Shown here one piece after another: positions 44,803 through 54,507 of a DNA stretch of 64,000 bases. Within the stretch, counting starts at the first letter, position 1. Every line of letters starts with the position of its first letter. This DNA is from Bifidobacterium minimum (GTDB lineage: Bacteria > Actinomycetota > Actinomycetes > Actinomycetales > Bifidobacteriaceae), in contig NZ_JGZD01000008.1 of NCBI RefSeq assembly GCF_000741645.1, forward strand, positions 1 to 64,000, given 5' to 3'. Made by a program: the position numbers and the translations under genes. The notes under the pieces were generated by a model. It made no database searches. It was not told the origin of the DNA and worked only from the letters and a program-made list of their open reading frames with translations.

Positions 44803-45285
44803 ATGAAACGAATATCCGATTGTGGTCCTGTGAGGCGTGCCGTCAATGAAGTATTGAAAATCATCCTTTATTCGATTGCACTGTTCTCTACCGCATTTTC
44901 GCTAATTATGGCGGTTCACGGGGAATGGTCCTACTCTCGTTTTTTTCGTATCGGAATATTCACTTTTTCCTTGATTGCGTCAATAGAATCATATGAAAGG
45001 TTAAATGGGTCGTCCGCAGGGTCCGGAGGCGTGGGATCGTCGTCTTCGCGGGGCCGATTTCGTTCCCGCCCATCCGCGTCGCGACCATCCACGCGTCGCG
45101 CAAAACGGTTCTCGTCCGCTGTTGAGGCGCACAGCCATCTCAATGAGCGCGCGGGGGAGGTGTTCTTCCAATGCCCTTCGTGCCATCACTACAACGCTTT
45201 GTACGATGTCGGAGATCCCCATAAGCGCCTGCCGTCGACGATTCGGTGTTCCATTTGCCGAAGGAAGGTCAGGATCGTCGAATAG
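44803..45285 (+). CDS. Small membrane protein with C-terminal zinc ribbon
   Basis: 160 residues from the ATG at 44803 (GAGGGGG upstream). Two membrane helices (LKIILYSIALFSTAFSLIMA and FRIGIFTFSLIASIESY) precede a Ser/Arg-rich linker (SSSSRGRFRSRPSASRPSTR). The end is a four-Cys zinc ribbon: CPSCHHYN near residue 127 and CSICRRKVRIVE at the C-terminus. Such proteins are common and uncharacterised in actinobacteria. The 5' part of the gene is AT-rich, unlike the rest. Confidence 0.65.
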   Translation: MKRISDCGPVRRAVNEVLKIILYSIALFSTAFSLIMAVHGEWSYSRFFRIGIFTFSLIASIESYERLNGSSAGSGGVGSSSSRGRFRSRPSASRPSTRRAKRFSSAVEAHSHLNERAGEVFFQCPSCHHYNALYDVGDPHKRLPSTIRCSICRRKVRIVE

Positions 45286-45309
45286 CGGCATCTGTTGGTT
45301 GTCCTGCCT

Positions 45310-45463
45310 TCGTTGGGCGGATTTGCGGTATTCGGAGTCCGTCGCGTGGGAATTCCCGAATCGCGCGAGGCTCTGAAATGGCGGAATTGCAAGGATTTCG
45401 GAGATAATGTTGTCTCGGTCTTCTCAGGGCGCCCGCCCAACGAACCGCAAATCCGCCCAACGA
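45310..45463. repeat. 154-bp element with perfect 20-bp inverted ends, MITE-like
   Basis: TCGTTGGGCGGATTTGCGGT (45310-45329) is the exact reverse complement of 45444-45463. The 114-bp interior has no open frame of note. Size and form fit a miniature inverted-repeat element or a remnant of an IS; no target duplication was identified. Confidence 0.5.
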
Positions 45464-45493
45464 GACAATAATGGCGGCGAAACGGCAAAGAAA

Positions 45494-45523
45494 GGCTGTC
45501 CTGTGTGCCTCCACAGGACAGCC
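45494..45523 (-). terminator. Terminator of gdhA
   Basis: A 12-bp stem (45494-45505 with 45512-45523) and 6-nt loop lie 67 bp beyond the gdhA stop. On the minus strand it is followed by TTTCTTTGCCG, a broken U-tract. Confidence 0.75.
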
Positions 45524-45589
45524 AAATCCCATCAGTGTTGAGTCGTGATCAGTGTTAAGTCGCGATCATTGTCGAGTTTGATCAGTCTG

Positions 45590-46990
<1,401 letters not shown>

Positions 46991-47214
46991 CTACGAAGTA
47001 CGTGGTCGTCCGACGGCTTGTGGCCATCGAACCGTGCTTTATCGTACATCGTGGTTCGATTATGGCGTATTCGATTCTCGTCGAATTCGTTGTGCGCGGG
47101 ACCTTCGTAACGGGAATGGCGCGGTGGGAAAAGCAAGGGGATCGAGTAGCCTGCTGCCCGGCATTGGACGGTGGGGAGAGCGCGTGGACCATTCTTCCGA
47201 TGAAACAGAGGTGA

Positions 47215-48549
47215 TTGGTGACGGGACGAAACGATGATGGCCGGAAACCGCGCGGGGACGCTCGCAGGATGGATGCGCACACGGTGGACGCGCGCACGGG
47301 GGACGCGCGCGGAATGGGAACCATGCGCGCAACGGAAGATGCACACGCAACGGGGGACACGCATGGGACGCCGTCCTGCGCATCACACGGGGCATCCGCT
47401 TCGGCGTCCCGCCCGCCGACCGCGATCATGGTCGTTCTTCTGACCGGAGGGTTCCTGTCGCTGTTCAACGAGACCATCCTCAACGTCGCGCTGTCGGACA
47501 TCATGGACGAGCTTCGTGTTGATGCGTCGATGGTGCAGTGGCTGTCGACGGGATACGTGCTCGTGGTCGCCGTGATGGTCCCCGTGTCCGCTTTCCTGGT
47601 GCGCACCTTCACCACGCGGCAGCTGTACGTCGGCGCCATGGGCGTCTTCCTCCTTGGAACCGCCGCCGCCGTGGTAGCTCCCACATTTCCCCTGCTTCTC
47701 GCGTCCCGCATGGTGCAGGCCGGCGGCACGGGACTGCTCGCACCCATCATGATCGATACGGCGCTGTCCATATATCCGCGCGATCGCCACGGATTCATCA
47801 TGGGGATATGCACGGCCGTGATCCTTGTCGGGCCATCCGTGGGGCCCATCGTCTCGGGCGCGATCCTGATGGTCGCGGATTGGCGGGCTCTGTTCGCTCT
47901 TCTTCTCGTTCCCGTGGTCGTCTGCATGGTGGCCGGATCTCTGGTTCTGGGATCCTCGATACCCGTGACCCGTCCCCGCATCGATGGCCTCTCGATCGTG
48001 CTTTCGACGCTGGGCTTTTCCGGACTGGTCTATGCGATGAGCGTGCTGACCGTCGTGGCCGGACGCCTGTTTGATCGCATCGGCGCGCGGCGTCTTATGA
48101 CGATCGGGCTGATCGTGGTCATCGTGTTCCTCGTCGTCATGGCAACGGTGGGCGCCTCAACCCCGGTCGTGGTCATCATGCTTGTGAACATGGGCGTCTA
48201 CGTGGGGATCGCGCTGATATGGTCGCCCAATCAGTCCAACGCCCTGGCCCAGCTGTCGATGGGGGATCAGACCGATGGCGTGTCGCTCATCAACACCTTC
48301 ATACAGATGGGGTCCGCTCTGGGGACGCCGTTGTTCGTGGGAATCATGAATTCGGGGAGGGAGTCCTTCACTGTCGCCAACGCCGAATCCGGGTACCGGG
48401 GATCAGCGGCCTTCGTCGCGCGGGCATGGCAGTCCGGTTTCCGGAACGCGATGGTGGTCGCCGCCGTTCTCGTGTCGCTTGCCGCGGTCGTGACTGCGAT
48501 CGTGGATCATGCGGCCCGTCGCTCGGAGCCGTCGGTGGCCGTGGTCTGA
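47215..48549 (+). CDS. DHA2-type MFS transporter with an apparent internal deletion
   Basis: 444 residues. Helices 1-7 look normal for DHA2: FLSLFNETILNVALSDIMDE, VAVMVPVSAFLVRTFTTRQL, GGTGLLAPIMIDTALSIYP. Then STLGFSGLVYAMS runs straight into VLTVVAGRLFDRIGARRLM, a motif that in relatives follows some 100 or more residues (helices 9-11) later. The middle of the protein is therefore missing in frame and about ten helices remain. Function is doubtful. The start is unclear: TTG 47215 and GTG 47218 precede a 65-residue low-complexity segment, and a later ATG may be used. Confidence 0.7.
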   Translation: MVTGRNDDGRKPRGDARRMDAHTVDARTGDARGMGTMRATEDAHATGDTHGTPSCASHGASASASRPPTAIMVVLLTGGFLSLFNETILNVALSDIMDELRVDASMVQWLSTGYVLVVAVMVPVSAFLVRTFTTRQLYVGAMGVFLLGTAAAVVAPTFPLLLASRMVQAGGTGLLAPIMIDTALSIYPRDRHGFIMGICTAVILVGPSVGPIVSGAILMVADWRALFALLLVPVVVCMVAGSLVLGSSIPVTRPRIDGLSIVLSTLGFSGLVYAMSVLTVVAGRLFDRIGARRLMTIGLIVVIVFLVVMATVGASTPVVVIMLVNMGVYVGIALIWSPNQSNALAQLSMGDQTDGVSLINTFIQMGSALGTPLFVGIMNSGRESFTVANAESGYRGSAAFVARAWQSGFRNAMVVAAVLVSLAAVVTAIVDHAARRSEPSVAVV

Positions 48550-48944
48550 TTCGTCGCCAAGCCCGGTTCGTCGCCAAGCCTGATTCATCGTCATGTCGAT
48601 GAACCAGACAAGACGGGGAAGGGTTTCGCGGGGTTTCGCGAGCGCAAAAAAGGGGGGCGGTGGTGGAGAACGATAAAAGGAAAGGTCCCGGGGGGAAGGG
48701 GGGAAACCGGGACCTGCTGATACTATGACGGGTCAATCTGCGCGTTGCATGGGAGAAGAGAGGGAATGTCAAAGGAATGATGTGTCGAAGATGTGTCGGC
48801 GACCATTCGCTGGCAGGTGGCCATGCGCTGCCAGTGGCAGGTGGTCACCCGTCAGCGTGGGGGCGGACGGTTCGTGCTCCGGCGCAGGCGTTCATCGGGC
48901 GAGGGCGTTCGTTCCTCTCGCGCGATGAACGGTCGATCGGACGA
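48550..48944. other. Gene-free convergent interval with a hairpin
   Basis: 395 bp between convergent genes. A 9-bp stem AGGTCCCGG/CCGGGACCT around 15 nt (48684-48716) may terminate the MFS transcript. A 16-bp unit TTCGTCGCCAAGCC occurs twice right after the MFS stop. No gene is supported. Confidence 0.4.
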
Positions 48945-49313
48945 TCAGAGGTGGTCGACGCGCTCCACGTCGATGAGGACCGCGTATGCGGGATCCTTCT
49001 GCCCGTTGTTCTTGGCCCATTCCACGGCCTCCTGATACACCGGGGTTCCCGGGGCGTGCAGATGGGGGGTGCCGAGGAAGCGGTATCCGGTGTGGTTGGG
49101 GAGATCGATCGCGAGGACGATGATCTTCGATCCGTTCTCGATGTTCTTCAGGGTCTGGCGCGCGGTTCGTTCGTTGTAGATGATGTGGGTGTCGTCGTAG
49201 CTGCGCAGTGATCCTTTGGGCCCGATGTCCGGAGTCCCGTCAGGGTTGACCGTTGCCTGCACGGCGAGATTGTCGTCGAGGACCTTCTTGGCTTCGGGAC
49301 TTATCGTGACCAT
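48945..49313 (-). CDS. FMN-binding split-barrel protein (pyridoxamine-phosphate-oxidase-like)
   Basis: 122 residues from the ATG at 49313 (GGAG 6 nt upstream). The fold is seen in VTISPEAKKVLDDNLAVQAT, VNPDGTPDIGPKGSLRSYDD and IIYNERTARQTLKNIENGSK. This short single-domain branch usually binds FMN or F420 and reduces small electrophiles. An upstream in-frame start at 49370 would add an unconserved helix. Confidence 0.8.
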   Translation of the reverse strand: MVTISPEAKKVLDDNLAVQATVNPDGTPDIGPKGSLRSYDDTHIIYNERTARQTLKNIENGSKIIVLAIDLPNHTGYRFLGTPHLHAPGTPVYQEAVEWAKNNGQKDPAYAVLIDVERVDHL

Positions 49314-49424
49314 GGCATGCTCCTTCGGTATCTGATGTTTCCGTTCCAGCGCCAATGCTATCGCTCTCATATTGAAAGCCGCCGGTGCTTTCCTCTCGGC
49401 GAAGTCGATGCGTTCCCTGGCGCT

Positions 49425-49494
49425 GAGATACCCGTCCTGAGATACCCGTCCTGAGATACCCGTCCTGAGATACCCATCTTGAGATACCCGTTTT
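49425..49494. repeat. Five tandem copies of a 14-bp unit
   Basis: GAGATACCCGTCCT is repeated exactly three times (49425-49466) and then twice with changes (GAGATACCCATCTT, GAGATACCCGTTTT). It lies between the divergent split-barrel and BrkB-like genes, so it may be an operator array or a slippage-prone minisatellite. Confidence 0.7.
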
Positions 49495-49711
49495 CTGAGA
49501 TGTTCATCCTGATGTTGCCGGGTGCCTCTTCGACATGGTGACGATTCGCGTTATGCTCCCGTATAGTCGAGAACATGAGCCAGATATCGCGCGACACGGC
49601 ATCACCGGAGGAGGAACCGGATGATGGTGCGTCACCGGATGATGGCGCGTCACCGGATCATGACTTGCATGATCGCCCGCAAGGGGATCGACGATCGTCA
49701 CAGGCGCTCCG

Positions 49712-50656
49712 ATGCGGGGGTCTGCGACGTCGTTTCGAGTCCGTGGCGTCGGCCGTGAGGAAGAGCTTCCGGGCGGCATCGCGTTGCGCTATTCGTCGAG
49801 GCATGGGACGCTGCTGTCCAATGGGCTGGCGTTCGGCCTTCTTTTCGCCTTCTTCGCGGGGGTGTGGATGGCCGTCAGCGTTCTTGGCGTGGTCGTGTCG
49901 GGAAGCGTCCGCCTTCAGACGGCTCTGGTGGCGGCTCTTGAGCGGATCGTGCCGGGAGTGGGTCAGGGCGTGCTGTCGTCGTCCGTCCTCTCCGGCGCGT
50001 CGGTGACCTTCACGTGGACGGGCCTCGTCACGCTGCTCATGTTCTGGTGGACCATCGTCGGATGGATGGATTCATTCCGGAGCGCGGTGCGGACCATGTT
50101 CGACGTGTCCGATGGCGACGATCCCGTCAGGGACAGACTTCGTGACAATCTCGCCGTTCTTCTGGTGGCGGTTCTGCTTATCATGTCCATGGCCTCGGCT
50201 GCCGTCTCCGCCGGTGCGGTGCGTGGCGTCCTCGTTTTTCTGGGGTTCCCGTCTCGTTCCGCGGCGGCGTCGGTGGCGGTCGATGCGGTGGGCGGCGTGG
50301 TGGGCGCGGTGCTCAATATCGGGCTTTTCGTGGTGCTTTTCCGGGTCGTGGCGAAAATCGATGCGGATAGGAACCTCGTATGGGGATGTGTCGTCGGTGG
50401 TCTGGGGGTGTCGGTTATGCAGCTGCTCGGGACCCGATTGCTGGCCGGAGCGTCGAGGAACCCTTTGCTGGCGCCTTTCGCCACGCTGATCGGTGTGCTG
50501 ATCTGGTTCAATCTGGTGTCTCAGCTTATGCTCGTGATCGCGGCGGGGATTGCCGAGGCTCAGAGTAGACGCGCCGTTTTCCGCGTGTCGGAGCATGCCG
50601 TGTCGGGGCACGTCGTGTCGGAGCCCGCCGTGTCGGAGCATGTTCGCGATCGTTGA
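49712..50656 (+). CDS. YihY/BrkB-family membrane protein, probable 5' frameshift
   Basis: 314 residues with about six membrane helices. The family start is ALRYSSRHGTLLSNGLAF, the central loop FWWTIVGWMDSFRSAVRTMF, and the end ATLIGVLIWFNLVSQLMLVI. The protein is not a ribonuclease despite the old RbnBN name; its role is unknown. The ATG at 49712 has no ribosome-binding site. Another frame, starting ATG 49575, encodes a plausible N-terminus (LRRRFESVASAVRKSFRAAS) that would join at about 49780 by a one-base shift. A genuine frameshift or a sequence error is likely. The upstream frame also contains a DDGASP tandem repeat. Confidence 0.7.
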   Translation: MRGSATSFRVRGVGREEELPGGIALRYSSRHGTLLSNGLAFGLLFAFFAGVWMAVSVLGVVVSGSVRLQTALVAALERIVPGVGQGVLSSSVLSGASVTFTWTGLVTLLMFWWTIVGWMDSFRSAVRTMFDVSDGDDPVRDRLRDNLAVLLVAVLLIMSMASAAVSAGAVRGVLVFLGFPSRSAAASVAVDAVGGVVGAVLNIGLFVVLFRVVAKIDADRNLVWGCVVGGLGVSVMQLLGTRLLAGASRNPLLAPFATLIGVLIWFNLVSQLMLVIAAGIAEAQSRRAVFRVSEHAVSGHVVSEPAVSEHVRDR

Positions 50657-50773
50657 CGGGCTGTGATCGTCGGCGAATCGCGATCGTTGGTGAACCGTCG
50701 AAAGGACGAGCCGCCAGGGAAGACGTGCCATCAGTGGAGACGAGCCGCTGGAACGGAAAAGATGGGCCCGACG

Positions 50774-50808
50774 AAAAAACGCGGGCCCGACAAAAAGCCG
50801 GGCCCGCG
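50774..50808 (-). terminator. Terminator of the F420-type oxidoreductase gene
   Basis: A 10-bp stem CGCGGGCCCG/CGGGCCCGCG (50780-50789 with 50799-50808) is followed on the minus strand by six T (50774-50779). It is 190 bp after the stop at 50999. On the plus strand it lies downstream of the BrkB-like gene and may serve that too. Confidence 0.7.
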
Positions 50809-50998
50809 CAGAGGAGAGAGAAGAAGGGGTTCAATTATGGGGCTTCGGAAGAAGTCTCGCCAACTTTCGTTGACGGTTTACATATAACCAGTCAAGTATT
50901 GGCATAACGATGGCATTCGCTGTGAGTTCTCTGATTTTTGGGATTCTTATGCCGGGGCATATGGCACCGTTTCCCTGAACGCCCCGCCTGCCGGACGG

Positions 50999-51613
50999 TT
51001 ACTTGACGATCTTGAAGCCGCCGGTCCATGGGGTCTGCTCGGTTACGCCGAGGAAGATCTGCAGTGCGCCGATTCCCTCGAGGTATGAGGCGCGCTTGAG
51101 GGGACCGGCATCCAGAGCGCGCAGTCCGCCGCCCTGGATGAAGTCCGACACGGCCTTCTTGGCGGCATCGTCATCGCTCGCGACGAGGACGGTGGTCGGG
51201 GCGCCGTCGTTCTCCCCGCTGGCGAGGGTCGCGGCGAAGGTGGTGTTGAAGGCCTTGACGATGGTGCTGTCGGGCAGCTTGGCGGCGAGTTCCTCGGCCG
51301 CGGAGCCTGCGCCCGCGGGAAGCGCGAGGTCGAAGGAGGAGAAGTCGATCGGGTTGCTCACGTCGACGACGGTCTTTCCTGCGAGCTGGGTCGAGTAGGT
51401 CGACAGGACGTCGGCATACGCGGGGTAGGGGAGCGCCAGCACGACGATGTCGCCGGTGACGGGTTCTCCGTATGTGGTCGCGGTGGCTCCGCTCACAGCT
51501 GACGCCTTCTGCGCGTCGCGATCGATTACCTGCACCGATGCGCCGGACTTGAGCGCGATGCCGGCGACGGCCGATCCGATGTTTCCTGCTCCGATGACGG
51601 TGATGTTCGACAT
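50999..51613 (-). CDS. NADPH-dependent F420 reductase-like oxidoreductase
   Basis: 204 residues, AGGAGG just before the ATG. The Rossmann motif is MSNITVIGAGNIGSAVAG, with DIVVLALPYPAYADVLSTY, GKTVVDVSNPIDFSSFDL and VKAFNTTFAATLASG, all typical of the NADP oxidoreductase coenzyme-F420 family. Members from F420-free bacteria work with flavins or have unknown substrates. It diverges from a PadR-type regulator that probably controls it, 253 bp apart. Confidence 0.85.
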   Translation of the reverse strand: MSNITVIGAGNIGSAVAGIALKSGASVQVIDRDAQKASAVSGATATTYGEPVTGDIVVLALPYPAYADVLSTYSTQLAGKTVVDVSNPIDFSSFDLALPAGAGSAAEELAAKLPDSTIVKAFNTTFAATLASGENDGAPTTVLVASDDDAAKKAVSDFIQGGGLRALDAGPLKRASYLEGIGALQIFLGVTEQTPWTGGFKIVK

Positions 51614-51823
51614 TTTTCCTCCTTTGTTGCGACTCGTGGAAAGCCGCTTTCGTTGTGTTGCATGGTCTCGTCCTTAATTCGGGACCGTGCGGCGTTGTTG
51701 CCCGCGCATCTCGTCGGATGGTGTGGTGCCGGTGGCGGCACGGGAAGGCGTCCCGTGTTCACCGCCTTGCCATGTCTCTTTTCGAGGTATTGCGTGATGG
51801 CATCACTGTACATCGATTCGTAA

Positions 51824-51866
51824 TATATCGAAACGCGGCGTGTCGTTTCGGGGTATACTTATCGGT
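51824..51866 (+). promoter_or_regulatory. Leaderless promoter and palindromic operator of the PadR gene
   Basis: TATACT (51854-51859) ends 7 nt before the ATG at 51867, where the transcript should begin, so the mRNA is probably leaderless; there is no ribosome-binding site. CGAAACG (51829-51835) and CGTTTCG (51844-51850) form an inverted repeat, extended outward by TATAT and TATA, over the -35 to -10 gap. This is a natural site for PadR autoregulation. Confidence 0.6.
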
Positions 51867-52418
51867 ATGAGCCTAATAGAGACGATGATTCTGGGATTCC
51901 TATCCGAGAAGCCCATGTGCGGATATGAGCTGCGCAAGAAGATGGAGCAGCTGCAGGGGTACGCCCGGACGTTCAGTGATGGCGCGGTCTATCCGGCCAC
52001 GAAAAGGATGGTCGAATCCCGTCTCATCTCGCAGCGCGACGAGATTCGTGACGGACGGCAGCGTCGTGAGTTCTCTCTCCTCGATGCGGGTCGGAGCCGG
52101 CTGATAGAGACGCTTCGCGACGCGCATGGCTTCAACATCACCGATTCCAACCGCTGGTCCGTCATTCTCACCTTCCTGTCCGTCGTCCCGGACGTCGGCG
52201 ACCGTGATGCCGTGCTGCGCAGACGATACGACTATCTCAACAAGACGTCCATACACTTCTTCTACTGCGATTCGGGCCGTGCTCTGGAGACTCGGGAGAT
52301 CGACGATCCCTACCGCCGGGGGATCATCCATCTGCATGACGAGCAGGTGGCGTCCGAGATTCGATGGCTGGAGTCGGTGCTTGGTTCCGGCGTGTCGGAA
52401 ACGCCTTCGAGCGAATGA
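51867..52418 (+). CDS. PadR-family transcriptional regulator
   Basis: 183 residues. A winged HTH opens the protein (MSLIETMILGFLSEKPMCGY, ELRKKMEQ, FSDGAVYPATKRMVESRLIS, REFSLLDAGRSRLIETL), followed by a helical dimerisation domain. PadR proteins usually repress a neighbouring operon and respond to small ligands or stress. The divergent F420-type oxidoreductase is the best candidate target, and self-control is suggested by the operator overlapping its promoter. Confidence 0.88.
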   Translation: MSLIETMILGFLSEKPMCGYELRKKMEQLQGYARTFSDGAVYPATKRMVESRLISQRDEIRDGRQRREFSLLDAGRSRLIETLRDAHGFNITDSNRWSVILTFLSVVPDVGDRDAVLRRRYDYLNKTSIHFFYCDSGRALETREIDDPYRRGIIHLHDEQVASEIRWLESVLGSGVSETPSSE

Positions 52419-52585
52419 GTTCGGGGTTTTCGCGTCGTTGTCCGCCTACGGGTGACGACGTTTGAGAACCCCCTATAAGAAACCTCTATGTCCGCTGGCT
52501 TGGGGAAGGGCGCTCGTTCGCTCTAGGGTCGCGTGAAGAGCGGTCGGTGGACGACCGCACTGACAGACCCAGCGGGAGGTGCTAC

Positions 52586-53827
52586 ATGACGAGGTTCAAT
52601 ACCCAGCTGGTCCACGGGCTTTCGGTGAACGACAACACCACCGGTGCCGTGAACCCGCCCATCTACAACTCATCGACGTACGCGTTCGAATCGGTCGACT
52701 CCATGCCCCGCTGGGACTACGCGCGCAGCGGAAACCCCACGCGCGAGTTTCTTGAGAGGCAGATCGCGCAGCTTGAGCATGGAACGCGCGGCTTCGCGTT
52801 CTCCTCCGGTCTGGCGGCGATCCATGCGGTGCTGTCGATCTTCCGGCCAGGCGACCGGATCGTCGTCGGCGCGAACGTCTACGGCGGCACGTATTCGCTG
52901 TTCAACGAGCACTTCTCCGGATGGGGTCTGGGATCGGATCCGGTGGACACCTCGGATCTGGCGGCCGTCGAGTCCGCCATCGCGGGTGATTCGCAGCGCG
53001 GCGACGTCCCCGCCAGGGCCGTCTACTTCGAAACGTTGACGAATCCGCTGCTCCGGGTCAACGATGTGGCGGCGATCGCGAGGATCGCGCACCGACATGG
53101 TGCCTTGGTGATAGTCGACAACACGTTCGTCACGCCCTATCTGCAGCAGCCGCTCGATCTCGGGGCCGACATCGTCATCCATTCGGCTACCAAGTATCTT
53201 GCAGGACATTCGGACGTCATCGCGGGACTCGCCGTCGTCAAAGGCGATGATCTGGCCAAGCGCCTCTACTATTCGCAGAACAGGCTCGGCGGCGTTCTCG
53301 CTCCGGCGGAATGCGATTCCGTTCGGCGTGGTATCCAGACGCTGGCGCTGCGCATGGACCGTCAGCAGGAGAACGCGGTGGCGATCGCGCGGTATCTGCT
53401 GGCGCATCCGCTGGTCAGGACGGTCCATTATCCGGGGCTGCCGTCGTCGTCCTCATCCGACACCGCGCTGGCGTCGAAGGGTCTGCGCGGTTTCGGCGGG
53501 GTCCTGAGCTTCGAGGTCGTTCCGGGCGTGGATCCCTCCGTCATCCTTGACAACCTCCACGTCTTCCGACTGGCCGTCAGTCTGGGCGCCGTCGAAAGCC
53601 TCGCGGAGCTTCCCTGTCGTATGACGCATTTCGAACTGCCTCGGGAGGAGAGGCTCAAGGTCGGCATCACCGACGAGCTCATCCGGTTGTCGGTGGGCAT
53701 CGAGGATGTTGACGATCTCATCGAGGATCTGGGCCAGGCGCTGGACAAGGCGTATGACGCTCTTGGTGTGCCTGGGGTTTCGGTGCATGATTCATTTGCC
53801 GATGCCGCGCGGGGTTGCCGCGTGTAG
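52586..53827 (+). CDS. Trans-sulfuration PLP enzyme (cystathionine synthase/lyase type)
   Basis: 413 residues from the ATG at 52586, GGGAGGT 6 nt upstream. Family marks: NPPIYNSSTYAFESVDSMPR, YARSGNPTREFLERQIAQLE, FAFSSGLAAIHAVLSIFRPG, VIVDNTFVTPYLQQPLDLGA and the Schiff-base Lys in HSATKYLAGHSD. Cystathionine gamma-synthase, beta-lyase and related enzymes share these, so the exact reaction is open; the tyrosines and Arg of the active site are present. A small hairpin (GCGGTCG/CGACCGC, about 52540-52558) lies in the 5' leader. The ProC-like gene follows 68 bp later. Confidence 0.85.
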   Translation: MTRFNTQLVHGLSVNDNTTGAVNPPIYNSSTYAFESVDSMPRWDYARSGNPTREFLERQIAQLEHGTRGFAFSSGLAAIHAVLSIFRPGDRIVVGANVYGGTYSLFNEHFSGWGLGSDPVDTSDLAAVESAIAGDSQRGDVPARAVYFETLTNPLLRVNDVAAIARIAHRHGALVIVDNTFVTPYLQQPLDLGADIVIHSATKYLAGHSDVIAGLAVVKGDDLAKRLYYSQNRLGGVLAPAECDSVRRGIQTLALRMDRQQENAVAIARYLLAHPLVRTVHYPGLPSSSSSDTALASKGLRGFGGVLSFEVVPGVDPSVILDNLHVFRLAVSLGAVESLAELPCRMTHFELPREERLKVGITDELIRLSVGIEDVDDLIEDLGQALDKAYDALGVPGVSVHDSFADAARGCRV

Positions 53828-53895
53828 CGGGTTCTCCGCCATGTCGTGCTTCATTGTCACTGTCCGCCGCGGGACGGGGTGCATGTAAGGAGAAG

Positions 53896-54426
53896 ATGAT
53901 GATGAGGTTTGGCTTTGTCGGTTGCGGCAATATGGGCGGCGCCATATTATCCGGAGCTATTTCCACCGGTGTCCTCGACAAGGAGCATGTCGCCGTGTTC
54001 GATGTCAGTCCCACGGTAAGTCGGCATTGGAAGGACGGCGGAATCAGCGTCCTTGGTGACGACGAGCAGGTGACACATTGGGCGGATATCATCATCCTTG
54101 CGGTGAAACCACAGGATGCCGTCGAGGCTTTGAAGCAATGTGGCGCCGGTCTTGACGGAAAGGTTCTGGTATCGATTGTCGCCGGGTACTCCGTCGTGCG
54201 TCTTTCACGACTTGTCACCGGTACGCCAAGGATTCTTCGTGTTCTGCCGAATACTCCTGCGCTGGTTCGTGAAGGTGCCTTCGCTGTGTCATCGGATAGT
54301 GATCTACGGCGGGACGAGCTTGGCGTCGTCGTCGGTGTTCTTGATGCGCTCGGAATCGTCGAGCTCGTTCCCGAGCGGCTTATCGATGCCGTCCGTGCGG
54401 GTGCGGAGAAGTCACGCGAGCTGTGA
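53896..54426 (+). pseudogene. Pyrroline-5-carboxylate reductase-like gene, C-terminally truncated
   Basis: 176 residues. The Rossmann half is intact (MRFGFVGCGNMGGAILSGAI, IIILAVKPQDAVEALKQCG, SIVAGYSVVRLSRLV, PRILRVLPNTPALVREGA). In ProC the phrase ELVPERLIDAV leads into the helical dimerisation domain with GSGPAY; here it becomes RAGAEKSREL and stops, so about 90 residues are missing. The active site of ProC lies at the dimer interface, so the product is probably inactive. AAGGAGA precedes three adjacent ATG codons. Confidence 0.7.
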
Positions 54427-54446
54427 TGATGCGTATCGCCTTCCGC

Positions 54447-54491
54447 GTGTTGGGCCCGGTGTGGATGGTCGATCCGCGCCGGGCCCAACAC
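54447..54491. terminator. Bidirectional terminator-like hairpin
   Basis: A perfect 13-bp stem (54447-54459 with 54479-54491, arms GTGTTGGGCCCGG) around 19 nt lies between the convergent ProC-like and VOC genes. There is no U-tract on either side. Confidence 0.6.
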
Positions 54492-54507
54492 CATAACCGA
54501 TGAATGA

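Noticed and set aside
52430-52585. A SAM-type riboswitch ahead of the trans-sulfuration gene
   Set aside because: Only a 7-bp hairpin is visible and no conserved riboswitch core was recognised. A covariance-model scan would be needed.
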